A DNA stretch of 64,000 nt. It comes from Pseudomonas linyingensis. GTDB lineage: Bacteria > Pseudomonadota > Gammaproteobacteria > Pseudomonadales > Pseudomonadaceae. The notes below the pieces were generated by a model. It saw nothing but the letters and a program-made list of their open reading frames with translations, did not search any database and had not been told where the DNA came from. The position numbers were made by a program, and so were the translations under genes. The stretch covers positions 1 to 64,000 of the forward strand of contig NZ_FNZE01000008.1 of assembly GCF_900109175.1 (NCBI RefSeq). The letters are read 5' to 3'. Positions 53,734 through 62,958 of this stretch are shown here, one piece after another; the first letter of the stretch is position 1, and every line of letters starts with the position of its first letter.

Positions 53734-54902
53734 GTGGCATCACGCCTGTACTGGATACCTTGCTGCATCAGGTGCTGGGCAGGCGTGTGGATATTCCCCT
53801 GCCCAAGGATCTGAACCAGCCGGCTGCTCCTGTGCTGCCGGTAGAAGGTGCGCGGCCGCTGCACAGCGACTCGCGCCTGGATGCGCGTAACCTGCCGCAG
53901 GCGCAGGTTGCCGTACGGCCTCAGCAGGCGGCCGCGGCGCAGGTCTCGTTGGTGCGTGATGCTGCACAGGGCGCGTCGTCAGTCGCTCCTGGCGGTGCTG
54001 CGGCACCCAGTTCGACCATCACCTCGTTCAGTGCCGCCGCGCGAGCGATCGCCGACCTGCTGCAACGCTTTCCGGTGCCGCCATCGGCCATTGCGCCAGC
54101 GGCGCCGTTGCTGGCTGAGGCGCCGCGCGAGGCGCCGGCAGCGACGCTGATCGCCACTCGCCTGCAGCAGAGTATCCAGCACAGTGGCTTGTTTTATGAG
54201 TCTCATGTCGCGCGCTGGTTTCGCGGCGAGTTTCCGCTGGAGGCGCTGCGCCGCGAACCGCAGATGCAGGCTGCTCCGCGCAGTGGCGAGTCGGCCACCC
54301 CGGCGACGTTGCAGGCCGGCGCGCCTGCATCTTCGTCGGGCGTCCAAGGCGCCGTTGCTCCGCCGCTGCCGCCGAGCGAACCGGCGCCAAAGTCGGATGT
54401 TATCGCTGCCGATAGTGCTGACATACTGGATGCCGGGGCGGCGGGGGCGCTGGCAACCCGTGCCGAAGTGGCGGGCTTGCCGCAGGAGTCGCTGTCCTCC
54501 TTGCTGCGCCAGCAGTTGGAGCTGTTGGCGCAGCCGCAGCTGCGTTGGGAGGGCAATGTCTGGGCTGGTGTGTTCATGGGGCTGAGCATCGAGGCGCCAC
54601 CGCTGGCCGAGCGTCAGCTGGATGAGGAGGGTGAGGCTGCCGGGCGTGAGCAGACCTCCGAGGGCGAGTGGAGGGTGCGTCTGGGGCTGCGTCTGGCGGA
54701 TCTTGGCGCCCTGGAGGCAGCCATCAGCCTGCAGGGCGAGCGCCTCGCGCTGACCCTGCAGACCGACTCCGTCAGTCTGCGCCGCTATTTCGAGGGCAGC
54801 CGTGCTGAGCTGCAGGCAAGCCTGGAGGCGTGTGGTTTCAGCTGTGTGCGCCTGCAGTTGCTCGAGGCGGACGCGGCGAAGGTGGAAGATGGCCGAGGAT
54901 AG
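53730..54902 (+). CDS. second FliK-like (hook-length-control-like) protein
   Basis: A 390-residue protein overlapping the fliT stop by four bases (GTG start at 53730 within the fliT end). The first 260 residues are Ala/Pro/Ser-rich and low complexity. The C-terminal part (about 265-390) has a Flg_hook-like pattern: RWEGNVWAGVFMGLSIEAPP, EWRVRLGLRLADLGALEAAI, then SLQGERLALTLQTDSVSLRR and ELQASLEACGFSCVRLQLLE. It is distinct from the fliK at 44-45 kb. Its pairing with a short FlhB-C-like gene right after it suggests both act on export specificity (inference). Function not established. Confidence 0.7.
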   Translation: MSGITPVLDTLLHQVLGRRVDIPLPKDLNQPAAPVLPVEGARPLHSDSRLDARNLPQAQVAVRPQQAAAAQVSLVRDAAQGASSVAPGGAAAPSSTITSFSAAARAIADLLQRFPVPPSAIAPAAPLLAEAPREAPAATLIATRLQQSIQHSGLFYESHVARWFRGEFPLEALRREPQMQAAPRSGESATPATLQAGAPASSSGVQGAVAPPLPPSEPAPKSDVIAADSADILDAGAAGALATRAEVAGLPQESLSSLLRQQLELLAQPQLRWEGNVWAGVFMGLSIEAPPLAERQLDEEGEAAGREQTSEGEWRVRLGLRLADLGALEAAISLQGERLALTLQTDSVSLRRYFEGSRAELQASLEACGFSCVRLQLLEADAAKVEDGRG

Positions 54903-55161
54903 GCGCAATCGCCGTCAGGCTTTGGCGCTGGCCTACGGCGAGGGTGATGGCGCGCCGCGCCTGGTGGCCAAGGGCTATGGCGAGGTGGCCGAGCGGATCA
55001 TCGCCGAGGCGCAGCGCCACGGGGTGCGCATCCACGACTCGCCGGAGTTGGTCGGTTTGCTGATGCAGCTCGACCTCGATGCGCAGATCCCGCCGCAGTT
55101 GTATCAGGTCGTGGCCGAGTTGCTCGCCTGGGTGGCGCGGTTGGAGTCGAGCGAGGAGTGA
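54889..55161 (+). CDS. FlhB C-terminal-domain-like small protein (FhlB/YlqH-type)
   Basis: A 90-residue cytoplasmic protein starting at ATG 54889, overlapping the FliK-like gene by 14 bases. The sequence RRQALALAYGEGDGAPRLVAK followed by GYGEVAERIIAEAQRHGVRI and DSPELVGLLMQLDLDAQIPP, then LYQVVAELLAWVARLE, follows the cytoplasmic domain of FlhB downstream of its autocleavage site. No membrane helices and no NPTH motif are present. Family members with only this domain are known near flagellar genes and can partly replace FlhB-C. The full-length flhB is not in the window. Confidence 0.85.
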   Translation: MAEDRRNRRQALALAYGEGDGAPRLVAKGYGEVAERIIAEAQRHGVRIHDSPELVGLLMQLDLDAQIPPQLYQVVAELLAWVARLESSEE

Positions 55162-55530
55162 CGTCAATTTGTTGATGTAGATCAGGGTCTTGCTGGCTAG
55201 GAAGTAAAAAAACCCTGTGTTGTATAGGTTTTTAGTTCGCCAGATTGGCGCCAAATAGTCGTTTTTCGCAGAATTTAGCGCATTATTGCGATTGTGTCGC
55301 ATTTGTGCAGCTTGGGTGATGGCTTTTTTGTGCTACCTGGTTCACATTTTTGCATGTTAATCTTGCTCGGTGGCGAAACTTTAGCGTCAAGCGAGTGTCG
55401 TCCTGCCTGCGCAACATACTCCAAAAATAACTACCGCTGTCGGCGTCACAGACGCTGTCACGGATGTGTATAACTAAAAATCGCTAGGCGGCGTGCAGCC
55501 TAGATCTCGCCAGATCTGCAAGGAATATCC
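55162..55530 (+). promoter_or_regulatory. 369-base AT-rich leader upstream of flhDC
   Basis: This is the most AT-rich stretch in the flagellar part (runs such as GAAGTAAAAAAACCC, TTTTTTGTGC, TTTTTGCATGTTAATC, GTATAACTAAAAATC). It is the obvious promoter and leader region of the flhDC operon. It contains an Anr/CydR-type site (55172-55185, listed separately). A -10-like TATAAC near 55471 lacks a clear -35. No gene was found inside. Confidence 0.6.
55172..55185. promoter_or_regulatory. Anr/CydR (FNR-family)-type binding site
   Basis: TTGAT-GTAG-ATCAG matches the FNR-family consensus TTGAT-N4-ATCAA in 9 of 10 defined positions. It lies 346 bases before the flhD start. In Azotobacter vinelandii flhDC is reported to be under negative control of the FNR homologue CydR, so a site here is meaningful, though the distance to the gene is large and binding is unproven. 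Confidence 0.5.
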
Positions 55531-55854
55531 ATGAGTGTCGATAGTCTGCTGGACGATATCCAGGAGCTGAATCTTTCCTATCTGCTGCTTGCGCAGAAGC
55601 TGCTGCGTGAGGATTCGGTGGCGGCGATGTTCCGGCTGAAACTCAATCAGAAAACAGCTGATCTGGTGGCTGCGCTGTCGCCCAAGCAGCTTGTGCAGTT
55701 GTCGCGTACTCGTCAGTTGCTGTGCCGCATGGTGCTGGATGACGCCGAGCAGCTGGCGCGCCTGACCCAGGGGCAGCGCGAGCAGGGGCTGGGTCAGATC
55801 CATGCTGCCCTGCTGATGTCTGCCGTCGCTCCTGCGGGTGTTTCGGCTGGTTGA
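55531..55854 (+). CDS. flhD: FlhD, flagellar master regulator subunit
   Basis: The 107-residue protein follows E. coli FlhD (116) along its length: [20 protein letters not shown], then [20 protein letters not shown] and [20 protein letters not shown]. The cysteine in LLCRM corresponds to the one forming the inter-subunit disulfide in E. coli FlhD. FlhD4C2 activates class II flagellar promoters with sigma-70. A leader of 369 bases precedes it, and flhC follows after 11 bases. Confidence 0.95.
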   Translation: MSVDSLLDDIQELNLSYLLLAQKLLREDSVAAMFRLKLNQKTADLVAALSPKQLVQLSRTRQLLCRMVLDDAEQLARLTQGQREQGLGQIHAALLMSAVAPAGVSAG

Positions 55855-55865
55855 ACGGGCTTGTC

Positions 55866-56465
55866 ATGACAGAAAAGAGTCTGCTGAATGAAATGCTGCA
55901 GGTGCAGCTAGCGATAGATCTGATCGAGCTGGGCGCGCGATTGCAGGTTCTCGAAACGGAAACCGACCTCAGTCGTGGTCGGCTCATCCGTCTGTACAAG
56001 GAAGTGCGCGGTGTATCACCGCCGAAAGGAATGCTGCCGTTTTCCACCGACTGGTTCATCACCTGGTTGCCGAACATCCATTCCTCGTTGTTCTACAACA
56101 TCTACGAGAATCTGCTGAACAGCCACGGCTGCGAACGCATGGAAGCCTTCGTCAAGGCCTATCGCCTCTATCTCGAGCAGATCGGTCTTGCCGATGATGA
56201 CGAGCTGGTGCTGGGTCTGACGCGCGCCTGGACCCTGGTGCGTTTCTTCGAGAGCGAGATGCTCGAGTTGGTGCGCTGCACCTGCTGCAGTGGCCGTTTT
56301 GTGGCTCATGCCCACGCGCCCAAGCGCGGCTATGTCTGTGGCATCTGCCAGCCACCGTCACGCGCCGGCAAGACCCGCAAGCAGCGCGAGGCCAGCCTGG
56401 AGGCGGCCGCGAGCGTGGGCGATGCATCCTTCGATGTGGGGCCCATGGCGGTCGGCCACTGCTGA
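55866..56465 (+). CDS. flhC: FlhC, flagellar master regulator subunit
   Basis: A 199-residue protein from ATG 55866. It has the FlhC helical core ([51 protein letters not shown]) and the C-terminal zinc site formed by four cysteines: CTCC...C..C within [16 protein letters not shown] and [10 protein letters not shown]. FlhC provides DNA contacts in the FlhD4C2 complex. FlhDC control replaces the FleQ/sigma-54 hierarchy of typical polar pseudomonad flagella. A strong hairpin 10 bases after the stop separates it from motA. Confidence 0.96.
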   Translation: MTEKSLLNEMLQVQLAIDLIELGARLQVLETETDLSRGRLIRLYKEVRGVSPPKGMLPFSTDWFITWLPNIHSSLFYNIYENLLNSHGCERMEAFVKAYRLYLEQIGLADDDELVLGLTRAWTLVRFFESEMLELVRCTCCSGRFVAHAHAPKRGYVCGICQPPSRAGKTRKQREASLEAAASVGDASFDVGPMAVGHC

Positions 56466-56472
56466 CTGCCTG

Positions 56473-56501
56473 TCCGGGGCGCCTCTCCGCGGCGCCCCGG
56501 A
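56473..56501 (+). terminator. strong stem-loop between flhC and motA
   Basis: Perfect 11-base arms TCCGGGGCGCC (56473-56483) and 56491-56501 enclose a seven-base loop. No T-run follows (ATGCCTGGCT), so it is either an inefficient terminator or a message-stabilising structure. It lies before the sigma-28-type promoter for motA. Confidence 0.6.
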
Positions 56502-56583
56502 TGCCTGGCTATGTGCACTCCGGTGCAATCCTCGCTATGCAGCTGGTCAGTACGACTTTCTGCCTGCGGCTGCACAAAAAACC

Positions 56584-56610
56584 TCAAGTATCACCAGCGC
56601 TTGCCGATAG
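56584..56610 (+). promoter_or_regulatory. sigma-28-type promoter for motAB-cheAW
   Basis: TCAAGTAT (56584-56591), 11-base spacer, GCCGATAG (56603-56610), 42 bases upstream of the motA start. This matches the class III mocha operon promoter position in enterics. Confidence 0.88.
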
Positions 56611-56651
56611 CACTCAGGTCATCTCCTGATCTGAGCCAAGGAAGTGTTGTC

Positions 56652-57539
56652 GTGCTGATCGTGATCGGATTCGCCGTGGTCCTCATCTCCGTGTTCGGCG
56701 GCTACATGCTGTCCGGTGGTAGTCTCGGTCCGCTGTACCAGCCTACCGAGGTGTTGATCATCTGCGGTGCGGCACTGGGCGCATTCCTGGCCGCCAACCA
56801 CGGCAAGGCGATCAAGGGCACCTTCAAGACTGCCTCCACCCTCAAGCGCAGCCTCAAGTACGACAAGGCGATGTACATGGAGGTGCTGGCCCTGCAGTAC
56901 AAGCTGCTGGCCAAAGCGCGCCGCGACGGCATGCTGGCCATCGAGCGGGACATCGACAATCCGGCCGAAAGCGCGGTGTTCGCCGAGCACCCTCAGTTGC
57001 TCGACGATCCGATGATCATGAATTTCCTCACCGACTACCTGCGCCTGATGATCAGCGGCAACATGAGCGCCCACGAGCTCGACGAGCTGATGCTCCACGA
57101 GATCGAGTCGTTCGAGCACGAGGCGCACATGCCGGCCGATGCCCTGACCAAGGTCAGCGACGGCCTGCCGGCCTTCGGCATCGTCGCCGCCGTGATGGGC
57201 GTGGTGAAGACCTTGAGCATGGCCGCCGACGCGCCGCCGGATCAGATGGGCATGATGATCGCTCACGCGCTGGTCGGCACCTTCCTCGGCATCCTGCTGG
57301 CCTACGGGTTCGTTGCGCCGCTGGCCAGTCGCATCGGTCGCCAAGTGGCCGAGGCGGTGAAGATGCTGCAATGCCTGCGGGTGACCCTGCTGGCCAGCGT
57401 CAACGGCTATGCGCCGCAGATTGCCGTGGAGTTCGGGCGCAAGGCGCTGGATACCGTCGAGCGTCCCACGGCGGTCGAGCTTGAAGAGCACGTGCGCAAC
57501 CAGAAACCGGCGGCGGCCACCAATGCGGAGGCCGCATGA
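56652..57539 (+). CDS. motA: MotA, flagellar stator subunit
   Basis: Starting at GTG 56652, 9 bases after AAGGA, this gives 295 residues, exactly the length of E. coli MotA and aligned so that key residues keep their number: Arg90 and Glu98 in the cytoplasmic loop (KARRDGMLAIE), which face FliG, and Pro173 in SDGLPAFGIV at the channel. Four membrane helices lie at about 2-21, 33-50, 170-190 and 202-222. It forms the MotA5B2 proton channel. motB overlaps by four bases (ATGA). Confidence 0.97.
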   Translation: MLIVIGFAVVLISVFGGYMLSGGSLGPLYQPTEVLIICGAALGAFLAANHGKAIKGTFKTASTLKRSLKYDKAMYMEVLALQYKLLAKARRDGMLAIERDIDNPAESAVFAEHPQLLDDPMIMNFLTDYLRLMISGNMSAHELDELMLHEIESFEHEAHMPADALTKVSDGLPAFGIVAAVMGVVKTLSMAADAPPDQMGMMIAHALVGTFLGILLAYGFVAPLASRIGRQVAEAVKMLQCLRVTLLASVNGYAPQIAVEFGRKALDTVERPTAVELEEHVRNQKPAAATNAEAA

Positions 57540-58474
57540 GCGGCGACCGTCCGATCATCATAATCCGCCGCAAGAAGGCAGCGCATGGTCATCATGGCGG
57601 TGCATGGAAGATCGCCTTTGCCGACTTCATGACCGCGATGATGGCGTTCTTCCTGGTCATGTGGATTCTTGCCTCTTCCAGCAAGGAGACTCGCGTGGCG
57701 ATCGGCGAATACTTCAGTACGCCGCTGCTGGTGGCGATGGCCGGCGGCGACAAGTCCAGTGCCAGCGACAGTGCGATCCCTGGTGGCGGCGACGACCCAA
57801 GCCATGTCGAGGGCGCCAAGGCGCGCATCGATGTGCGCGAAAGAACCCGTCCGAGCGACGAACAGGCTCGTCTGAAAAACCTGGAAAAGCGCATCGAGTC
57901 GGTGATCGAGGCCGATCCGGTGCTGCGCGAACTGCGCGCGCAGATCCGCATGGATCTGACCCCGGAGGGCCTGCGCATCCAGCTGGTGGATACCGAACAG
58001 CGGCCGATGTTCGAGGTCGGCAGCGCGCGGGTTGCCCCCTACATGCGCAGCCTGCTGCAGACCATCGCGCCACTGCTCAACGAGCTGCCCAACAGCATCC
58101 AGATTGTCGGCCATACCGACAGTCGCCCCTATCCTGGCGGCGCGGCCGGCTATGGCAACTGGGAGCTATCCAGCGAGCGCGCCAATGCCTCGCGCCGCGA
58201 GCTGGTCACTGCCGGCCTGGCGCTGGACAAGCTGCTGCGCGTGGCCGGCATGGCCGATCGCATCCCGTTCGACGGCGTCGGTCCGGGTGATCCGATGAAC
58301 CGGCGCATCGCCGTGATCGTCCTCGACAAGCGCACCGCCGCGGCAATCATGCAGCAGAGCTCTTTTGCCCTCGATCCGGAAGAGGCTGTCGAGACCCTGC
58401 CTGCGGCAGCCGAACCTGCTGACGGTGCCTCGCCCGTGTCGCCCGCAATCGAACCCACCCTGAACCCTGAGTGA
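57536..58474 (+). CDS. motB: MotB, flagellar stator subunit
   Basis: The 312-residue protein has a basic N-terminus (IIIIRRKKAAHGHHGGAWK) and one membrane helix with the proton-carrying aspartate at Asp30 in IAFADFMTAMMAFFLVMWIL. The C-terminal OmpA-like peptidoglycan-binding domain includes IQIVGHTDSRPYPGGAAGYG and NWELSSERANASRREL. Length is close to E. coli MotB (308). The absence of extra sodium-type features and the similarity to the enteric pair suggest a proton-driven motor (inference). Confidence 0.97.
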   Translation: MSGDRPIIIIRRKKAAHGHHGGAWKIAFADFMTAMMAFFLVMWILASSSKETRVAIGEYFSTPLLVAMAGGDKSSASDSAIPGGGDDPSHVEGAKARIDVRERTRPSDEQARLKNLEKRIESVIEADPVLRELRAQIRMDLTPEGLRIQLVDTEQRPMFEVGSARVAPYMRSLLQTIAPLLNELPNSIQIVGHTDSRPYPGGAAGYGNWELSSERANASRRELVTAGLALDKLLRVAGMADRIPFDGVGPGDPMNRRIAVIVLDKRTAAAIMQQSSFALDPEEAVETLPAAAEPADGASPVSPAIEPTLNPE

Positions 58475-58482
58475 GTGCCCGC

Positions 58483-60591
58483 ATGGATATCACCGATTTC
58501 TACGACACCTTCTTCGAAGAGGCCGCAGAACTGCTGGGCGACATGGAGCGTCACCTGCTGGAGCTGGATATCGAGGCTCCCGACAGTGAGCAGCTCAACG
58601 CCATCTTTCGCGCGGCGCACTCGATCAAGGGTGGGGCCGGCACCTTCGGCTTCGATGTGTTGCAGAAGACCACCCACATCTTCGAGAACCTGCTCGATCA
58701 CCTGCGTCGCGGCGAATTGAAGCTGCGACGCGATATCGTCGACCTCTTTCTGGAAACCAAGGACATGCTGCAAGATCAGCTGGACGCCTACCGCAACAGC
58801 GCCGAGCCTGATGCCGAGGCCTTTGCGCGTATCTGTCAAACCCTGCAGCAACTGGCCCTGGAGGAGATCGGTCACTCGGCAGCCGCCCCGGCAGTACCGC
58901 CTGCTGCGCCGATGGTCGAGCCCGCACCGCAACCTGTCGTCGCTGCACCCGTCGAGAGCGCAGACACCGGAGAGGCGCGCCTGAGCGTGGCCCTGCTCGG
59001 TGTCAGCGAGAAGGACCGGCTGCTGCTGGTCGAGGAACTCAAGCAATTCGGTAGCATCCGCAGTCAGGGCGGCGATGTGCAGCGCTACGAGGTGGAGCTG
59101 CTGAGCAGTGAGGACGCCGACGACATCGAAGCGGTGATGTGCTTCATCGTCGAGCCCGAGCAGCTGGAAATCCGCGTGCTTGGCATTGCCGACAGCCCGG
59201 TTGCGGCCAGTGCAGCCGCGGAGCCGATCGCGCAGCCGCTGGCGGCAAGCGCTGTCCCGCAAGCCGCGGTTGCCGCCGCTATCCAGGCGGTGGCGACAGC
59301 CGCGCCGGCAGTGCCTGCCAGGGCGCCGTCAAGCAACCCGAGCCCGGCCAAGCCGGCTGCAGCGGCCAGTGCCGAAACCAGCAGCCTGCGCGTGCCGGTG
59401 GACAAGGTCGACCAGATCATCAACCTGGTCGGCGAGCTGGTCATTACCCAGTCGATGCTCGAGCAGACTGCCGGTCAGCTGGACGGCGCCGTACACAGCG
59501 AGCTGATCAACAGCATGAGCCTGCTCAAGCGCAATGCGCGCGACCTGCAGGAAGCGGTGATGTCGATCCGCATGGTGCAGATGGACTACGTGTTCAGCCG
59601 CTTCCCGCGTCAGGTGCGCGACTTGGCCGCCAAGCTGGGCAAGGATGTCGAGCTGGTCACCGAGGGCAAGTCCACTGAGCTGGACAAGAGTCTGGTCGAG
59701 CGGATCATCGATCCGCTGACCCACCTGGTACGCAACAGCCTCGATCACGGCATCGAATCGCCCGAGCAGCGCGAGGCTGCCGGCAAGTCGCGCACCGGCC
59801 GGCTGACCCTGTCCGCCCAGCATCAGGGCGGCAACATCCTGATCGAGGTCAGCGACGACGGTGCCGGTCTCAACCGCGACAAACTGCTGGCCAAGGCACG
59901 CAGTCAGGGCCTGGCTGTGACCGACAACATGCCGGACGACGAGGTCTGGCAGCTGATCTTCGCTCCCGGCTTCTCCACCGCCGAGCAGGTCAGCGACGTG
60001 TCCGGGCGCGGTGTGGGCATGGACGTGGTACGCCGCAACATCCAGTCCATGGGCGGCCATGTGCAGATCGTCTCGCGCTTCGGCCAGGGTACCCGCATCC
60101 GCATCGTCCTGCCGCTGACCCTGGCGATCCTCGACGGCATGTCGGTTCGCGTCGGCAAGGAAATCTTCATCCTGCCGCTCAGTGCGGTGATCGAATCGCT
60201 GCAACCGCGCAGCGAGGATCTCTACTCGATGGCCGGTACCGACCTACTGCTCAAGGTGCGCGACGAGTACCTGCCGGTGGTGGCACTGCATCAGGTGATG
60301 GATGTGGCCGCTGCGCGCACCGAGCCGACCGAATCGATCAGCGTGATCGTGCAGGGCGAGGGTCGCCGCTATGCGCTGCAGGTGGACGACCTGATCGGCC
60401 AGCAGCAGGTGGTGGTGAAGAACCTGGAAACCAACTACCGCCGGGTGCCGGGGATCTCCGCGGCAACCATTCTCGGCGATGGCAGCGTGGCGCTGATTCT
60501 CGATGTCGGCGACCTGCAACGCCTCAACCGTAGTCAATCCGCCGCGCGCGACCCGCGCAGCGCCGTTGCTCCCCTTCAGGAGGTTATCTAA
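58483..60591 (+). CDS. cheA: CheA, chemotaxis histidine kinase
   Basis: A 702-residue kinase read from ATG 58483; GTG 58471, overlapping the motB stop as GTGA, would add four residues. P1: phospho-accepting His46 in FRAAHSIKGGAGTFGF. P2: a CheY/CheB-binding region (about 155-230). P3: the dimer helices. P4: the ATPase with N box RNSLDHGIES, G1 DDGAGLN and G2 GRGVGMDVV. P5: the C-terminal CheW-like domain. Order and length follow enteric CheA (654), with Ala-rich linkers longer. It lies in the motAB-cheAW operon. Confidence 0.96.
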   Translation: MDITDFYDTFFEEAAELLGDMERHLLELDIEAPDSEQLNAIFRAAHSIKGGAGTFGFDVLQKTTHIFENLLDHLRRGELKLRRDIVDLFLETKDMLQDQLDAYRNSAEPDAEAFARICQTLQQLALEEIGHSAAAPAVPPAAPMVEPAPQPVVAAPVESADTGEARLSVALLGVSEKDRLLLVEELKQFGSIRSQGGDVQRYEVELLSSEDADDIEAVMCFIVEPEQLEIRVLGIADSPVAASAAAEPIAQPLAASAVPQAAVAAAIQAVATAAPAVPARAPSSNPSPAKPAAAASAETSSLRVPVDKVDQIINLVGELVITQSMLEQTAGQLDGAVHSELINSMSLLKRNARDLQEAVMSIRMVQMDYVFSRFPRQVRDLAAKLGKDVELVTEGKSTELDKSLVERIIDPLTHLVRNSLDHGIESPEQREAAGKSRTGRLTLSAQHQGGNILIEVSDDGAGLNRDKLLAKARSQGLAVTDNMPDDEVWQLIFAPGFSTAEQVSDVSGRGVGMDVVRRNIQSMGGHVQIVSRFGQGTRIRIVLPLTLAILDGMSVRVGKEIFILPLSAVIESLQPRSEDLYSMAGTDLLLKVRDEYLPVVALHQVMDVAAARTEPTESISVIVQGEGRRYALQVDDLIGQQQVVVKNLETNYRRVPGISAATILGDGSVALILDVGDLQRLNRSQSAARDPRSAVAPLQEVI

Positions 60592-61086
60592 ATGTCCTTC
60601 AGCCATCCGTCCGACAGCACTGCCCTCGAGGCCCAGACCCGCGAATTCCTGGTGTTCTCGCTGGGTGACGAGGAATACGCCATCGACATCCTCAAGGCCC
60701 AGGAGATTCGCGGCTACGAGAACGTCACCCGGATCGCCAGTGCGCCGCCGTTCATCAAGGGCGTCACCAACTTGCGCGGCGTGATCGTTCCGATCGTCGA
60801 CCTGCGCATCAAGTTCAACCTCGACCGCGTCGAGTACGACGGCCAGACCGTGGTCATTGTGGTCAACGTCTCCGGGCGAGTGGTCGGTGTGGTGGTCGAC
60901 GGGGTGTCCGACGTGCTCAGCCTGACCCCGGAGCAGATCAAGCCGGCGCCGGAGTTCGGCTTGTCGCTGTCCTCCGACTACCTCAGCGGCCTGGCCAGTC
61001 TGGAGGATCGCATGCTGGTGCTGGTCGACATCGACCGCATGCTCACCAGCGAGGAAATGGCGCTGGTGGAGAAGACCGCCGCCTGA
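60592..61086 (+). CDS. cheW: CheW, chemotaxis coupling protein
   Basis: A 164-residue two-subdomain beta-barrel protein that couples receptors to CheA. Landmarks are [59 protein letters not shown] and [20 protein letters not shown]. Length is close to E. coli CheW (167). It starts directly after the cheA stop codon, with AGGAGG upstream (60577-60582). Confidence 0.97.
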   Translation: MSFSHPSDSTALEAQTREFLVFSLGDEEYAIDILKAQEIRGYENVTRIASAPPFIKGVTNLRGVIVPIVDLRIKFNLDRVEYDGQTVVIVVNVSGRVVGVVVDGVSDVLSLTPEQIKPAPEFGLSLSSDYLSGLASLEDRMLVLVDIDRMLTSEEMALVEKTAA

Positions 61087-61148
61087 GTGGTGCGGTGAAG
61101 AAAGTGGTTGCCTCCCGTCTGCGATGCCTGTCGCTGTGGCGGGGCAGC

Positions 61149-61175
61149 CAAAGTTCAACCCCGGATTGCCGATAG
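61149..61175 (+). promoter_or_regulatory. sigma-28-type promoter for the chemoreceptor genes
   Basis: CAAAGTTC (61149-61156), 11-base spacer, GCCGATAG (61168-61175), 81 bases before the chemoreceptor start and after cheW. Confidence 0.85.
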
Positions 61176-61255
61176 AGGAAGTAGCGGTGGGGACGGTTAG
61201 TGACCGCTCGTCGGCAAGCCATAAGCGTAAATTATAAATTACGGGGTTTCATGGG

Positions 61256-62902
61256 ATGCGAAATTTGACGACAAGCCAAAAACTGTGGGCAACCCTGATA
61301 GCGGCCTGGCTGGCCATGCTGGTGTTGATGTTCTGGAGCGCCTGGCTGACCCGCAGTGTTCTGTTCGAAGAACGCAAGGCCAAGGTGGAGAGCCAGATCG
61401 AGATCGCCCGCTCGGTGATCCGTGACGTAGCGGCCCAGGTCCAGCGCGGCGGCATGAGTCTGGAGGGCGGCCAGCTGTATGCCAGCGAACTGATCAAGAG
61501 CATGCGCTACGACGACGGCCGCGGCTATTTCTTCGTCTTCGACGACAGCTTTGTCGTCGCCCACCCGACGATCCCGGCCAGTACACCGGTTGAAGACTTC
61601 AAGGATGCCGACGGTCGCCAGCTGTTCGTCGAGATGGCCGAGGCGGTCAAGAAGGCCGGCGATCGTGCCTTCGTCGACTACCGTTGGGCGCATTCCAGTG
61701 GTGCCGAGTTGGAGAACAAGCGCTCCTACGTGCGCGCTTTCGAACCCTGGGGTTGGTACATCGGCACCGGCACCTACATTGCCGACATCAACCAGATGTT
61801 CATGAAACGACTGCTGCAGTCCGGTTTCGGCCTGCTGCTGGTCGGCCTGCCGCTGACCCTGCTGATGGGCTGGGTGATCCGCGACCTGCTGCGGCGCCTG
61901 GGCGGCGATCCGCGCTACGCAGTGGCCGTGGCCCGGCAGATTGCCGAGGGCGAGCTGAACCAGGCGCCGATACTGCAGCCGGGCGATACGCAGAGCTTGC
62001 TGGCCGAGATGAACCGGATGCGCGAGTCGCTCGCACGCACCATCGGCGACATCAGTCAGAGCGCCCATGAGGTGCAGGACGAGGCCCATGCGATCAGCTC
62101 CAGCAATGCCGAGCTGGCCGCGCGCACCGAGCAGCAGGCCGCGGCGCTGGCGGAAACTGCCTCGACCATGGAGCAACTGACCGCCACCGTGCGGCAAAAC
62201 GCCGAGAGCGCCGACCAGGCTCGCCGTCTGGCCTCCAACTGTGCCGAAAATGCGCGCAAGGGCGGCACGGCCATGGAGCAGGTGGTAGACGCCATGCTGG
62301 CGATCCAGTCCAGCGCCAGTCAGATGTCGAGCATCGTCGACACCATCGACTCGATCGCTTTCCAGACCAACATCCTCGCCCTCAACGCCTCGGTCGAGGC
62401 GGCGCGGGCCGGCGAGCAGGGTCGCGGGTTTGCCGTCGTGGCTGGCGAGGTACGCAAGCTGGCCAGTCGCTCGGCCTCGGCGGCCCACGAGATCAAGGGG
62501 CTGATCGACGGCTCCGGCGGTCAGGTGCGCACCGGCAACGAACGGGTACGCCAGACCGGCGAAGTCATTCGCAGCATGGTGACCGACATGGGTCGCCTCA
62601 ACACCCTGATCGGCGAGATCTCCTCTGCCTCGGCCGAGCAGAGCAGCGGCATCGAACAGATCAGCGTTGCGGTGGCGCAGATGGATCAGATGACCCAGCG
62701 CAACGCCGGCATGGTGCAGGACGGCGCGCATGCCGCGCAGCGTCTGAGCCAGCAGAGCGTGCGCCTGAATCAGCACGTGGTGCGCTTCGTGATCGACGAT
62801 AGCAGTGGCGGCGAACGTTCACGTGTGCCGGCCAGTGAGCGCGGCAGCGCGTCGTTCGAGCGCCCGGCGCATGCCGAGCAGAGCGAGGCTGCCTGGGTTT
62901 GA
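61256..62902 (+). CDS. methyl-accepting chemotaxis protein with single-Cache sensor
   Basis: A 548-residue chemoreceptor. TM1 is at about 9-30. The periplasmic domain of about 155 residues matches sCache_2: [40 protein letters not shown] and the closing [18 protein letters not shown]2 lies at about 192-210, then HAMP and the signalling coiled coil with [20 protein letters not shown] at the tip. It is preceded by its own sigma-28-type promoter and follows cheW, like tar/tap genes in enterics. Single-Cache domains of this type often bind small carboxylates, but the ligand is not deducible. Confidence 0.94.
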   Translation: MRNLTTSQKLWATLIAAWLAMLVLMFWSAWLTRSVLFEERKAKVESQIEIARSVIRDVAAQVQRGGMSLEGGQLYASELIKSMRYDDGRGYFFVFDDSFVVAHPTIPASTPVEDFKDADGRQLFVEMAEAVKKAGDRAFVDYRWAHSSGAELENKRSYVRAFEPWGWYIGTGTYIADINQMFMKRLLQSGFGLLLVGLPLTLLMGWVIRDLLRRLGGDPRYAVAVARQIAEGELNQAPILQPGDTQSLLAEMNRMRESLARTIGDISQSAHEVQDEAHAISSSNAELAARTEQQAAALAETASTMEQLTATVRQNAESADQARRLASNCAENARKGGTAMEQVVDAMLAIQSSASQMSSIVDTIDSIAFQTNILALNASVEAARAGEQGRGFAVVAGEVRKLASRSASAAHEIKGLIDGSGGQVRTGNERVRQTGEVIRSMVTDMGRLNTLIGEISSASAEQSSGIEQISVAVAQMDQMTQRNAGMVQDGAHAAQRLSQQSVRLNQHVVRFVIDDSSGGERSRVPASERGSASFERPAHAEQSEAAWV

Positions 62903-62958
62903 CGGGTTGATGGCGAGGCCTGCCCGCATGCGGCTGGCACCTGGGAAAGGAGAGCAAG

